A stretch of 64,000 bases of DNA from Nostoc sp. UHCC 0870 (GTDB taxonomy: Bacteria > Cyanobacteriota > Cyanobacteriia > Cyanobacteriales > Nostocaceae): contig NZ_CP091913.1 of the NCBI RefSeq assembly GCF_022063185.1, positions 2,915,501 through 2,979,500 of the forward strand. Reading direction: 5' to 3'. This document shows, one piece after another, positions 9,548 to 17,056 of this stretch. Position 1 is the stretch's first letter, and each line of letters begins with the position of its first letter. A program made the position numbers and the translations under genes. Below the pieces are notes generated by a model. That model searched no databases and had not been told where the DNA came from. It worked only from the letters and a program-made list of their open reading frames with translations.

Positions 9548-10357
9548 ATGAAAATCCTACAATTAACCATAGCCTTGGGGATAGTATTCACCAGCAATAT
9601 ATCCTATCCTTTAAAACTCCAAGCTTTACCAGTTAATCATCATCTTGCCTCAGTCAAATTTGTCCCCCCACCGCCACCACCAGACCGCAGTGCAGCCGGT
9701 TCTAGAAGTGGGGCTGCAAGCCGTGGATGCGACGCAGGGAGTCAAACAGTAACAGCCTTAGTCCCAATCTATCAACAGACTATTAACCAAGGTCAGCAAG
9801 CGGTTGTTCCCATAACTCAAGTTTGGGGTTTAACAAACGCTGAACATCCTAACTTCTTCTTTTTTGTTCCCTACAATGCTTCATCTATCGCCAACATAGA
9901 GTTTGTTTTGCAAGAAAAAACAGGCAATAAAAGTATAACTTTATATCGTACTTATCTGACACCACCAGAATCACCAGGAATCATCAGCGTTAATTTACCC
10001 CCAACCGAAGCCTCGTTGCAGGTGGGAAAAATGTATCACTGGTTTTTTAAGGTACGGGTTCAATGCGACAAAAAACAACCTAAAAAACTGGATTATGCAG
10101 ATGGTTGGGTGCAGAGGGTTAACCAAAATTCAACATTAACAGAACAACTCAAACAAGCAGAAATCCCAGAAAAGGCAACGCTTTATGCTGTAAATGGTAT
10201 TTGGTATGATGCTATCACGAGTTTAGCAGAATTACGCCTTAAAAATCCTCATAACGAGCCTTTATTGGCAAAGTGGACAACCTTGCTTAATTCAGTTGGC
10301 TTAGAGGAAATAGCTAATCAACCACTGATTAATTGTTGCAAACCCAGCACTCAGTAA
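9548..10357 (+). CDS. DUF928 domain protein, exported
   Basis: A 269-residue protein with a signal peptide (about residues 1-28), a Pro-rich segment (PPPPPP near residue 40) and a DUF928 domain. The domain is marked by LVPIYQQTINQGQQAVVPIT, a YRTYLTPP segment and YHWFFKVRVQCD. The family is mostly cyanobacterial and usually found beside CHASE2/CHAT or haemagglutinin-like genes, as here; its biochemical role is unknown. The gene follows the CHAT-CHASE2 gene by 27 bases, so the two are probably co-transcribed and may act together at the cell surface. Confidence 0.82.
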   Translation: MKILQLTIALGIVFTSNISYPLKLQALPVNHHLASVKFVPPPPPPDRSAAGSRSGAASRGCDAGSQTVTALVPIYQQTINQGQQAVVPITQVWGLTNAEHPNFFFFVPYNASSIANIEFVLQEKTGNKSITLYRTYLTPPESPGIISVNLPPTEASLQVGKMYHWFFKVRVQCDKKQPKKLDYADGWVQRVNQNSTLTEQLKQAEIPEKATLYAVNGIWYDAITSLAELRLKNPHNEPLLAKWTTLLNSVGLEEIANQPLINCCKPSTQ

Positions 10358-10529
10358 TGAGTAATGAGTAATGAGTGCTGAGTAATGAGTAATGAGTGGT
10401 GGGTGTTGGGTGTTGGGTGTTGGGTGCTGAGTATCGACAGTCTTTAAACTCGGCACTCACTACGCTGCTCAATGCACCGCTACCGCTAACGGAACCGGCT
10501 AAACGCCGCGCTACCGCTAACAGCACTCT
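10358..10529. repeat. Heptamer tandem repeats (TGAGTAA / TGGGTGT)
   Basis: TGAGTAA and TGAGTGC units, then TGGGTGT units, run from about 10355 to 10430. The rest of the gap contains palindromic ACCGCTAACGG- and CTACCGCTAAC-like pieces. This is an STRR block between two convergent genes. Confidence 0.8.
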
Positions 10530-11051
10530 TCATTTGCGGCTACCTAACCACTTGGCGGCGGCTATACCGATAATCCCTGCAACTACAGGATTGCTGAGGA
10601 ACTTGATAATACCTGGCTGTTCGGCTAGGACTTCGCGGAAAATGTCGGGGTGATTGTGATAGGCGAAGGATGCAAGCCGACTGACATCATCAGCATTCAT
10701 GCGGCTGGCGTGGTGTGTGGAAAGACCTAATTGCTGTTCTAGGTGGCGATCGTCTAAACCTCTTTGCTTGAAATGTTTGAAAAAGGCGCGTGCGACATCA
10801 TCCCGTTCATTGGGTTTAATTTGTGCGATCGCTTTTTGCAATTCGGGTTCCATTTGACTGGGGGGAATCCGTTCTGGTTGCAAGGAACGATTGAATAAAT
10901 TACGGCGTTGATCTGGTGTTGTCCGTTGAGCAAAATCATCGAAGGTTTCGTATTGAGTCCCAGAATCACTACTCACATCATCTAGAGATTCAATATTTCC
11001 TCCAGCCAAATCCTTCATGATTTGCCGTCTGTATTCTTCACTGCTGGTCAC
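10530..11051 (-). CDS. Hypothetical protein with hydrophobic C-terminal segment
   Basis: About 173 residues, function not recognised. I prefer the GTG at 11051, because AAGGAG (11061-11066) lies 9 bases upstream. The in-frame ATG at 11060 touches that site, and the longer ATG at 11099 starts inside an AATTCAAAATT-type intergenic repeat. The protein begins TSSEEYRRQIMKDL and is charged and helical, with two stretches describing a DDVARAFFKHF helix and an LASFAYHNHPDIF segment. It ends with a Gly/Ala-rich hydrophobic segment (NPVVAGIIGIAAAKWLG) long enough for one membrane helix. It could sit at the membrane; there is no signal peptide. Confidence 0.65.
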   Translation of the reverse strand: MTSSEEYRRQIMKDLAGGNIESLDDVSSDSGTQYETFDDFAQRTTPDQRRNLFNRSLQPERIPPSQMEPELQKAIAQIKPNERDDVARAFFKHFKQRGLDDRHLEQQLGLSTHHASRMNADDVSRLASFAYHNHPDIFREVLAEQPGIIKFLSNPVVAGIIGIAAAKWLGSRK

Positions 11052-11108
11052 TTTTCTCATCTCCTTGGGAAAATGGGGACTAATCAATTCAAAATTCAAA
11101 ATTAAATA

Positions 11109-11142
11109 CTGTCACCTGTCGCCTGTCACCTGTCACCTATTC
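11109..11142. repeat. Short tandem repeat (CTGTCAC type)
   Basis: CTGTCACCTGTCGCCTGTCA and two further units, between two same-strand genes. It is the reverse-strand form of the GGTGACA repeat near 6071. Confidence 0.75.
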
Positions 11143-11147
11143 CCTTC

Positions 11148-11588
11148 TTAGGTATACTGAATCTGATTGGTTTGAGTATCGTATTTGGCAGTTACAATTA
11201 ATTTTTTGTCAGGCCCATAAATCAGAACAGTTAAATTTTGATTGGGGAAATTCTTCCGAAAACCTTGTGCTAAAGATTTGGCTAAAGGTTTCACCTCATT
11301 CGGACGTACTTGAGGAGAAATCACAACACCTAGTTTGTTGTTATCCCGTACATAAGCATCTTGAACTAATCCCCTAGATGTTTGTACAACCCAGTTACCA
11401 AAACTTTGCCCTGTTGGGGTATTACCTCTCTCTAACTCTGAATAAGTTATGTCTCGACCAATTGCTGGAGGCGAGGTAATACGGTCACTTTGTGTTACTG
11501 TTCCACCACCACAAGCGGTAACTATCATTAACACCAAAATTAAAACAAAAGTCGTCATAATTTTGCGACTTTGTTTTAGCAGAATCAT
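11148..11588 (-). CDS. Small predicted lipoprotein
   Basis: About 146 residues. The start is the ATG at 11588, placed 7 bases after GGAGG (11596-11600). A hydrophobic leader (TTFVLILVLMIVTACGGG) ends in a good lipobox (VTAC-G), so the protein is probably lipid-modified and membrane-anchored. The mature domain has the segments YSELERGNTP and GLVQDAYVRDNNKLGVVISP and ends in alternating hydrophobic strands (LTVLIYGPDKKLIVTAKYD). I do not recognise the domain. It lies 96 bases upstream of the hypothetical gene on the same strand. Confidence 0.7.
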   Translation of the reverse strand: MILLKQSRKIMTTFVLILVLMIVTACGGGTVTQSDRITSPPAIGRDITYSELERGNTPTGQSFGNWVVQTSRGLVQDAYVRDNNKLGVVISPQVRPNEVKPLAKSLAQGFRKNFPNQNLTVLIYGPDKKLIVTAKYDTQTNQIQYT

Positions 11589-11763
11589 ATTTTTTCCTCC
11601 CATTAAAATCTTTGCTAGACAATTTACTAATTTTTTTATTTATTAAAAATGAATTATATGCTCAGAACCAGTGTAGAAAGGTAGAGATATGATATACATA
11701 TCCCTACTGTGAATGCTATATCTCCACCTGGAAAAGCCTTCAAATACCTAAAAACCACTACAG

Positions 11764-11946
11764 TTAATCAAGCTTTTTCTTCACGTTATCTTTGACATCT
11801 TCAACGCCATGACGCACTTGACTTTCAGCTTGCTTGGCTTTGCCTTCAGCTTGATCTTCAGGATCACCGGTCACATTTCCGAGTGCTTCTTGGGCTTTAC
11901 CTTCAATATTTTTACCTGTAGCTTTTGCTCTTTCTTCTAGACTCAT
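11764..11946 (-). CDS. CsbD-like stress protein
   Basis: 60 residues, the usual size for the CsbD family of small hydrophilic stress-induced proteins. It opens MSLEERAKATGKNIEGKAQE and is Lys/Glu/Asp/Gln-rich with no hydrophobic core. AGGAGT lies 8 bases before the ATG. It stands alone between two intergenic gaps. The molecular role of the family is not established; expression under general, salt or osmotic stress is typical. Confidence 0.85.
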   Translation of the reverse strand: MSLEERAKATGKNIEGKAQEALGNVTGDPEDQAEGKAKQAESQVRHGVEDVKDNVKKKLD

Positions 11947-12252
11947 TTTGCGACTCCTAAATTTATGAAAGATTAGCTCAAAGCAATAAATTAACTTTGA
12001 ATTTATTTGGTTATCACTCTACACAATCTAACTTTATAAATTTCTGATAACTTCCCCCACAGGGTACATTGTTGACCTATACACAAAGACATAAAGCCAA
12101 CAAATACGGCTTTTCTATCTATTGTGTGATAAATATGAAACTTGATAAACTAGCTTTATCTATATGTTGCACCAGCTTTTTATTCTGACAATAAATTAAT
12201 TTCTTGGTGGAGCAAAAAAAATTAGTTTGCTTTGATTGTCTTTACTATATAA
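11947..12252. other. AT-rich intergenic stretch
   Basis: About 300 bases with no supported gene. It probably contains the promoter of the CsbD-like gene, which is transcribed leftward. Confidence 0.4.
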
Positions 12253-12516
12253 AATACCTCAAGAATTAGGGGGAAAATATATAAAGCTGCCGCCAAAGGT
12301 AGTGATGACTTAATTGTAGATTTAATCCAGCAACTTACTTTAGAAAATACAATTTTACAAGAATATTTCAGTTATTTAGCCCATAATTTTCAATTTGAAA
12401 AAATTATGGAATTAACTAATGATTTAGTTAATCAGGAGCAGAGAGAAGTTGGATCAGAGACTGCTTCTGCTCCAAGCTTTGCAGGAAAAATCAACACAGA
12501 GAAGAGCAAAAATTAA
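12253..12516 (+). pseudogene. Open frame without start codon, probable gene remnant
   Basis: The frame runs 87 codons from just after a stop (12250-12252) to TAA at 12514. It has no ATG, GTG or TTG before the ATG at 12406. The translation looks protein-like: KAAAKGSDDLIVDLIQQLTL, then ENTILQEYFSYLAHNFQFE, amphipathic and helical. This is either the C-terminal leftover of a lost gene or a short protein starting at 12406. I do not recognise it. Confidence 0.35.
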
Positions 12517-12527
12517 GACATAATGGA

Positions 12528-13199
12528 TTATTTTCTTGGGACTACCTCTATCGATGAGTTTAGTAATGTCCATAGCTGCAAGTCATTAAAATCTGGAATT
12601 GCCATAAAAGCACCAACTTCTCGCAAACCTTGAGGATCATGGGTTGAAGCAATACCAATAGTACGGATATCAGCCGCAATCGCTGCACGAATCCCAGAAG
12701 GGGAATCCTCTAAAGCATAGGTTTGTTCTGCTATAACACCCAATTGTTTTAAAGCAACCAGATAGGGTTCAGGATCAGGTTTCCCTGCTACACAATCCTC
12801 TGATATTACAACTTGATGGAAGATTTCTTTAATTTCCAAAACCTCCAGCATAAACTCTACATTTAATCTAGGTGCATTTGTTACCAAAGCTCGTTTTAGC
12901 TGATGTGTTTCTGTCCACGCTACTAACTCAGAAAATCCTGTTAATGGTTTAAGATGGGAAGCAAGTTGACGAAACATTTCCTCTTTTTCATCAGCAAACT
13001 TTTCACCCTCTGCTGGTGATAAATGTGGCAAAATATCTTTGACGATTTCTGGGTTTAATCGACCACTAATCCGAGATTTATAGAATGTTTCATCAATTTT
13101 AATACTGTATCTCAACAGCATTTCTTGCCAAGCTTGGTAGTGTATAGGGTCAGTGTTGACAATAGTGCCATCTAAATCAAAGAGAATTGCAGCTAGCAT
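12528..13199 (-). CDS. HAD superfamily hydrolase, beta-phosphoglucomutase-like
   Basis: 223 residues, HAD subfamily IA with a helical cap. Motif I is FDLDGTIVNTD (residues 7-17), with nucleophile Asp8 and acid/base Asp10. The motif II region is ALVTNAPR, motif III lies around GKPDPEPY, and motif IV is EDSPSGIRAA. These fit the sugar-phosphate phosphatase / beta-phosphoglucomutase group, so the substrate is probably a small phosphorylated metabolite, but it cannot be fixed from sequence. The gene is monocistronic and diverges from the NagB-like gene. The ATG at 13199 gives a normal N-terminus. Confidence 0.85.
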   Translation of the reverse strand: MLAAILFDLDGTIVNTDPIHYQAWQEMLLRYSIKIDETFYKSRISGRLNPEIVKDILPHLSPAEGEKFADEKEEMFRQLASHLKPLTGFSELVAWTETHQLKRALVTNAPRLNVEFMLEVLEIKEIFHQVVISEDCVAGKPDPEPYLVALKQLGVIAEQTYALEDSPSGIRAAIAADIRTIGIASTHDPQGLREVGAFMAIPDFNDLQLWTLLNSSIEVVPRK

Positions 13200-13309
13200 G
13201 ATTTTTAGGACAATGTAAATAATTGTTAATTTAGTGACAATAGTCTAAGTAAGTCGGTGGGAATAAACCTAACTATGTTAAGTAATATAAAGTTATTATG
13301 ACCGAGTTC

Positions 13310-13355
13310 GTAGTAAGGACTTCAGTCCTTATTTTAGGACTAAAGTCCTTACTAC
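13310..13355. repeat. Palindromic intergenic repeat
   Basis: GTAGTAAGGACTTCAGTCCT and its inverted copy (one mismatch) with a 6-base centre form a long hairpin between two divergent genes. It resembles the small dispersed palindromes of Nostoc genomes. Confidence 0.75.
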
Positions 13356-13434
13356 AAACCTTTAATTATTTACGCCGTGCTGTACTAGTGCTGTTAAGCA
13401 TTAGCAAAAAACGAAATAACCACTCTTCTCTTCT

Positions 13435-13486
13435 CTGTCCCCTGTCCCCTGTCACCTGTCCCCTGTCCCCTGTCCCCTGTCCCCTT
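13435..13486. repeat. TGTCCCC heptamer repeat
   Basis: About seven tandem TGTCCCC units (some TGTCACC) end 7 bases before the ATG of the deaminase gene, so they occupy the place of its ribosome binding site and 5' leader. Confidence 0.85.
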
Positions 13487-13492
13487 AAGCAA

Positions 13493-14266
13493 ATGATAGC
13501 CGCTACAAAATCTTTTCATGTCGATCGCCTCTCAGTACAGATTTACAAATCTGAATCAGACATGGCTCAAGACGTTGCAGGTATCACCCACAAGTATTTA
13601 CAATCTATTCTCCAGCATCAGCACACAGCTGCTGTTTTATTGGCAACAGGTAATTCTCAGCTCAAATTTTTAGAGGAGTTGATTGCTTTGGGTGGTGTAG
13701 ATTGGTCACGAATTACTTTATTTCATCTAGATGAATATTTGGGAATTAGTGCTGACCATCCTGCTAGTTTTCGGCACTATATGCGCGAACGTGTAGAAAA
13801 GCGAGTAAGTCCCCAAACGTTTCACTATATTGCAGGTGATACATTAGAACCATTAACAGAATGCGATCGCTACACCAAACTACTGCAAGCACAACCTATT
13901 GACCTTTGCTGTCTTGGGATTGGCGAAAACGGACACTTAGCTTTTAACGACCCATCTGTAGCCAATTTCCAAGATCCTTACAGCGTTAAACTAGTAAAAC
14001 TAGATACCGCTAATCGTCAACAACAAGTAAATACAGGACAATTCCCGAATCTTGATAGCGTCCCCCAGTACGCTTTTACTGTAACATTGCCTTTGATTTG
14101 TTCAGCCAAAAAAATCCTTTGTCTAGCACCACAACAACGTAAAGCACAGATAATACAAAAAATGCTCCAAGGTTCAGTAACCACAGATTGTCCAGCATCT
14201 ATCCTGCGTCAACAACCACAGGCTAATTTATTTTTAGATGCCAATTCTGCTAGTTTACTGTTTTAG
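13493..14266 (+). CDS. nagB: Glucosamine-6-phosphate deaminase / 6-phosphogluconolactonase family (NagB-like)
   Basis: 257 residues from the ATG at 13493; the frame upstream is repeat DNA (palindrome and TGTCCCC units) and not real protein. Family marks are FHLDEYLG (catalytic Asp region), CCLGIGENGHLAFNDP and FTVTLPLICSAKK, all typical of NagB, which converts glucosamine-6-phosphate to fructose-6-phosphate and ammonia in amino-sugar use. The length suits bacterial NagB without the allosteric extension. No nag operon partner is next to it. No ordinary ribosome binding site is visible because the repeat reaches to within 7 bases of the start. Confidence 0.82.
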   Translation: MIAATKSFHVDRLSVQIYKSESDMAQDVAGITHKYLQSILQHQHTAAVLLATGNSQLKFLEELIALGGVDWSRITLFHLDEYLGISADHPASFRHYMRERVEKRVSPQTFHYIAGDTLEPLTECDRYTKLLQAQPIDLCCLGIGENGHLAFNDPSVANFQDPYSVKLVKLDTANRQQQVNTGQFPNLDSVPQYAFTVTLPLICSAKKILCLAPQQRKAQIIQKMLQGSVTTDCPASILRQQPQANLFLDANSASLLF

Positions 14267-14269
14267 TCA

Positions 14270-14509
14270 TTAGTCATTAGTTTTCTTCCTTGTCCCTTTG
14301 TCCCTACTCCCCAATTGCTTAAAATTAGACAAACAAGCTTCCAGATAAACACAGTCTTCACACTGTAGTTCTTTTCCTGGATTGGGACAACCACAAGGGG
14401 GATTGACAAAACATTCAGATGGATTTTGAGGCGGTAAATATTTTTTATATATCAATTGTAAAGCTGCTTCTTGTAGACAAAAAATACAATCTCGTACAAT
14501 CATTATCAT
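14270..14509 (-). CDS. Small cysteine-rich hypothetical protein
   Basis: Up to 79 residues with nine Cys residues: CIFC near the N-terminus, then ECF, CGC, QCEDC and EAC. The spacing suggests a metal (zinc or iron-sulphur) site or disulphides. Two in-frame ATGs (14509 and 14503) are possible starts and neither has a strong ribosome binding site. It converges on the NagB-like gene, with 3 bases between stop codons. Not recognised; the Cys pattern is the reason to believe it is coding. Confidence 0.5.
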   Translation of the reverse strand: MIMIVRDCIFCLQEAALQLIYKKYLPPQNPSECFVNPPCGCPNPGKELQCEDCVYLEACLSNFKQLGSRDKGTRKKTND

Positions 14510-14527
14510 TCTTAAAAAGTGGGAATA

Positions 14528-14725
14528 TTATGCTACTGACCACCTAATCCATGCTGACACTTTATCTTCCACTACAAACACTCGCTTTTGCGAATTAGCA
14601 GTTTCAGCTACAACAACTTTTAATGTAACTGTGTATACATTATTAATGAGGTAGTTGCCGTAACCAACAACTTTACCTAAATGTCCAGTTTGTTGATTAA
14701 GCACATAGTCTCCAATAGATAACAT
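14528..14725 (-). CDS. Small hypothetical protein, SH3-like beta fold possible
   Basis: 65 residues. It starts MLSIGDYVLNQQTGHLGKVV, resembling the opening of small SH3/KOW-type barrels (a Gly-Asp turn, then a GKVVGYG turn), and continues with alternating strands (YTVTLKVVVAE, QKRVFVVED). It lies just upstream of the Cys-rich gene on the same strand and may be co-transcribed with it. No function can be given. Confidence 0.5.
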   Translation of the reverse strand: MLSIGDYVLNQQTGHLGKVVGYGNYLINNVYTVTLKVVVAETANSQKRVFVVEDKVSAWIRWSVA

Positions 14726-14994
14726 AACAACACTTCAACATTCAGTAATATATCAACTACACTTTTTATTCTCCGCAAGTAGATAAATAAAAACTTCATA
14801 CTTCTAGTGAATTCTATTTTCCACTTTAGAAATAACTTGTCAATGATCAATCTCTTCCCTAGGGTATACATCAAATACTACCGACATCCCCAGTTAACAA
14901 TTCAAAATTCAAAAATAAATTTAATTTGTATATGACTGCATGATTAAAAATTATTACCACTCTCTGGAAGTAGATGAAGATTAATGTGTTTCCA

Positions 14995-15559
14995 GTTTCC
15001 ATCAATTCCACTTCTCCGAAGAGAAGTGACACACAAACTTTGTTCAAGTAGAAGAAGAGTTCTCTGGAGTGCGAGTTTCCATTAATTCCACTTCTCCGAA
15101 GAGAAGTGACCAGATATTAAAGTACCTATTTGGGAAGAAAGTGAAGTACAAGTTTCCATTAATTCCACTTCTCCGAAGAGAAGTGACATAACGGCGTGGA
15201 CGATGTTCGCAGTTTGAGAGAAAGTATTGTTTCCATTAATTCCACTTCTCCGAAGAGAAGTGACACGATTGGAGCGATCGCCATGAAGCTTGATGAGTTT
15301 CCATTAATTCCACTTCTCCGAAGAGAAGTGACTATTATCCTGCGTTGTATCCTGCGCCAGTCAGTAAAACAGTTTCCATTAATTCCACTTCTCCGAAGAG
15401 AAGTGACCATCCCAGGAGTCATTTACCGCCAGCCAAGAATGCTCGTAATGTTTCCATTAATTCCACTTCTCCGAAGAGAAGTGACTGACTCTAGGTTAGG
15501 GCTAGCTTCAATTAGCGGATTATGTTTCCATTAATTCCACTTCTCCGAAGAGAAGTGAC
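14995..15559 (-). CRISPR. CRISPR array, 8 repeats and 7 spacers, no cas genes in the window
   Basis: A 36-bp repeat (plus strand begins GTTTCCATTAATTCCACTTC and ends GAGAAGTGAC) occurs at 14995, 15075, 15152, 15229, 15297, 15372, 15450 and 15524. Spacers are 44, 41, 41, 32, 39, 42 and 38 bases. Repeat 1 differs (CATCAATT for CATTAATT), marking the left end as the old, distal end. On the minus strand the repeat ends TTAATGGAAAC, like the 5' handle of crRNAs of several cyanobacterial types, and holds the hairpin CACTTCTC-TTCG-GAGAAGTG. Both facts suggest leftward transcription from a leader at 15560 onward. The subtype cannot be set without cas genes. Confidence 0.95.
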
Positions 15560-15740
15560 CCTTCTTATTAAACCCCTTACGCAGCCTAATGTCCAGATGC
15601 CATTTGCGACGGGGTATACACATACAGCCAAATTAAACCATAATAGATAGGAATAAAACGCTGTAACCCTTACTAGAAAAGACATCGGCGGGGTCAACGA
15701 GAGAATAAGCATTTGTAGCTTTTGCCGACCCTGCCGCAGA
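15560..15740 (-). promoter_or_regulatory. Probable CRISPR leader
   Basis: The DNA next to the conserved-repeat end of the array, read leftward, should be the leader that drives crRNA transcription and marks the spacer-insertion site. It contains GGCAAAAGC and GACCCCGCCGA segments and is AT-rich close to the array. Assigned from orientation only. Confidence 0.45.
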
Positions 15741-15939
15741 GAAAGTAGGTTAAAAAGAATCTATGTACTGAGTTTGATATTACTAGTTAATCAAAATCAG
15801 GGAAATTACTTAGAACCCTAAACAAGCATTAAAGCAGTATGTATTTAAGTAATTGGCATAGGTAAAATAATAACTTATTACCCATGATCCATTACTATCA
15901 CTGATTAAATAACTAGTAACATAAATTACACATAAATTC
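15741..15939. other. Intergenic stretch beside the CRISPR leader
   Basis: AT-rich; no cas gene or other supported gene. Confidence 0.4.
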
Positions 15940-16263
15940 TTATCTATTGACTGCTAATTCTTGTTTCCTTTTCATGATTTCCAAATATTCATTGCGAGTT
16001 CCATCTATTCGGTAGTGGTCGCAGATTTGACAAAGTTTAAGCAGATCCAAACGGCTGAATACCTTTTGGCGTTCTATTCCATTATCATTTCTCCAACGCC
16101 AGAAAGTTGTGCGATCAATACGGCGATCGCTCTCAGGCCATCTTCGGCGTGATAGAAAATCTATTACTTCTTCTTCATAAAATGAGTAACCTTTTGGCAA
16201 CTTGATTAGTTCATCTTTTAAACAGTTAAGCGGGATGAGTGGATCTAACGTAGATAGTCTCAT
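15940..16263 (-). CDS. Hypothetical protein, possible helix-turn-helix
   Basis: 107 residues, strongly basic and aromatic in the middle (FLSRRRWPESDRRIDRTTF, then WRWRNDNGI). IDRTTFWRWRNDNGI has the look of a DNA-recognition helix, as in small MerR- or phage-type regulators, followed by a helical LLKLCQICDHYR segment. I recognise no named family. It lies alone between the CRISPR leader and a long AT-rich gap. It could be a regulator; this is an inference from composition only. Confidence 0.55.
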   Translation of the reverse strand: MRLSTLDPLIPLNCLKDELIKLPKGYSFYEEEVIDFLSRRRWPESDRRIDRTTFWRWRNDNGIERQKVFSRLDLLKLCQICDHYRIDGTRNEYLEIMKRKQELAVNR

Positions 16264-17056
16264 GCCAGCAAGCCCTTATAGTCTTTGTAAATTAAATTAA
16301 ACAGCCGGCTTCATGCAAAACGGTATCATCAAATTTAAATTACATCAAAACACTGTGCAATTTATAGCTAATGAAGTAATGAGGTAATCACGGAAAATTA
16401 TATGTAAAGTATCCTTACCTCCATACCTGTCACTACACTTGAACAACAGTATCTTTGATATAATTATATCAAATAGAATAAATATATTTAGACATAATTT
16501 CAATCTATATGCAACAGAATTAGACTAATAATTTATTCATGTTTATCATTAAACCAAGTTGTAAAGTAGTCAAAAAAATTTGAATAAAGAATTTTTCATA
16601 CCATAGATAGATTAGTTGGTTTTAAAAAGTACATTTAATAGAAATCTTGAATACAAATAGGAATTATGTATTTTTTTAATACACAATTTTACTAGAATTT
16701 TGTTGTATAAAAAATCAGTTCTAAGTATTTTTAATAAAATCAAAGTAAGCTTTATATGCTAATAAATATATATTTATTAGTGAAATTAATTGCATAGATA
16801 GGTGACAAAGAACAGGTAATCAGTAAAAAAAAGCTGATACATATTCCCTACTCCCTACCTGACTTTTCACGTTATGTGGAAAAGCTAACGCGAAACCTAA
16901 CCCCCTTTGATTTATTCCCGTCGGCTTACAATATGTGATGCTTTTATACTAAGATTTGTAAATGATCATGTTTCCTAGCTGTGAATGTCAGCCAGCAAAT
17001 TTCATGGGTGTGCATTTACATAGGATGCTGGTTGATTGGTTAGTGAGTATTTGTAA
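16264..17056. other. Long AT-rich intergenic region
   Basis: Nearly 800 bases with no supported gene. Many stops in all frames, many A/T runs, and a short CTACTCCCTACC repeat-like piece near 16849. It separates the CRISPR neighbourhood from thrB. Confidence 0.5.

Noticed and set aside
13298..13492. N-terminal extension of the deaminase gene by 65 codons
   Set aside because: The extension is a translated palindrome and TGTCCCC repeats (PVTCPLSPVPC), so the ATG at 13493 is the true start.
14677..14874. 65-codon open frame overlapping the SH3-like small gene
   Set aside because: It overlaps the small gene at 14528-14725 in another frame and has no protein-like pattern.
15196..15534. Open frames on both strands across the CRISPR array
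   Set aside because: They consist of the repeat translated again and again (FPLIPLLRREVT) and are not genes.
15512..15712. 66-codon open frame at the leader end of the array
   Set aside because: It includes part of the last repeat and the probable leader; it has no ribosome binding site.
14900..17056. Search for cas genes near the CRISPR array
   Set aside because: No cas1, cas2, cas6 or effector-like product is encoded on either side within the window.
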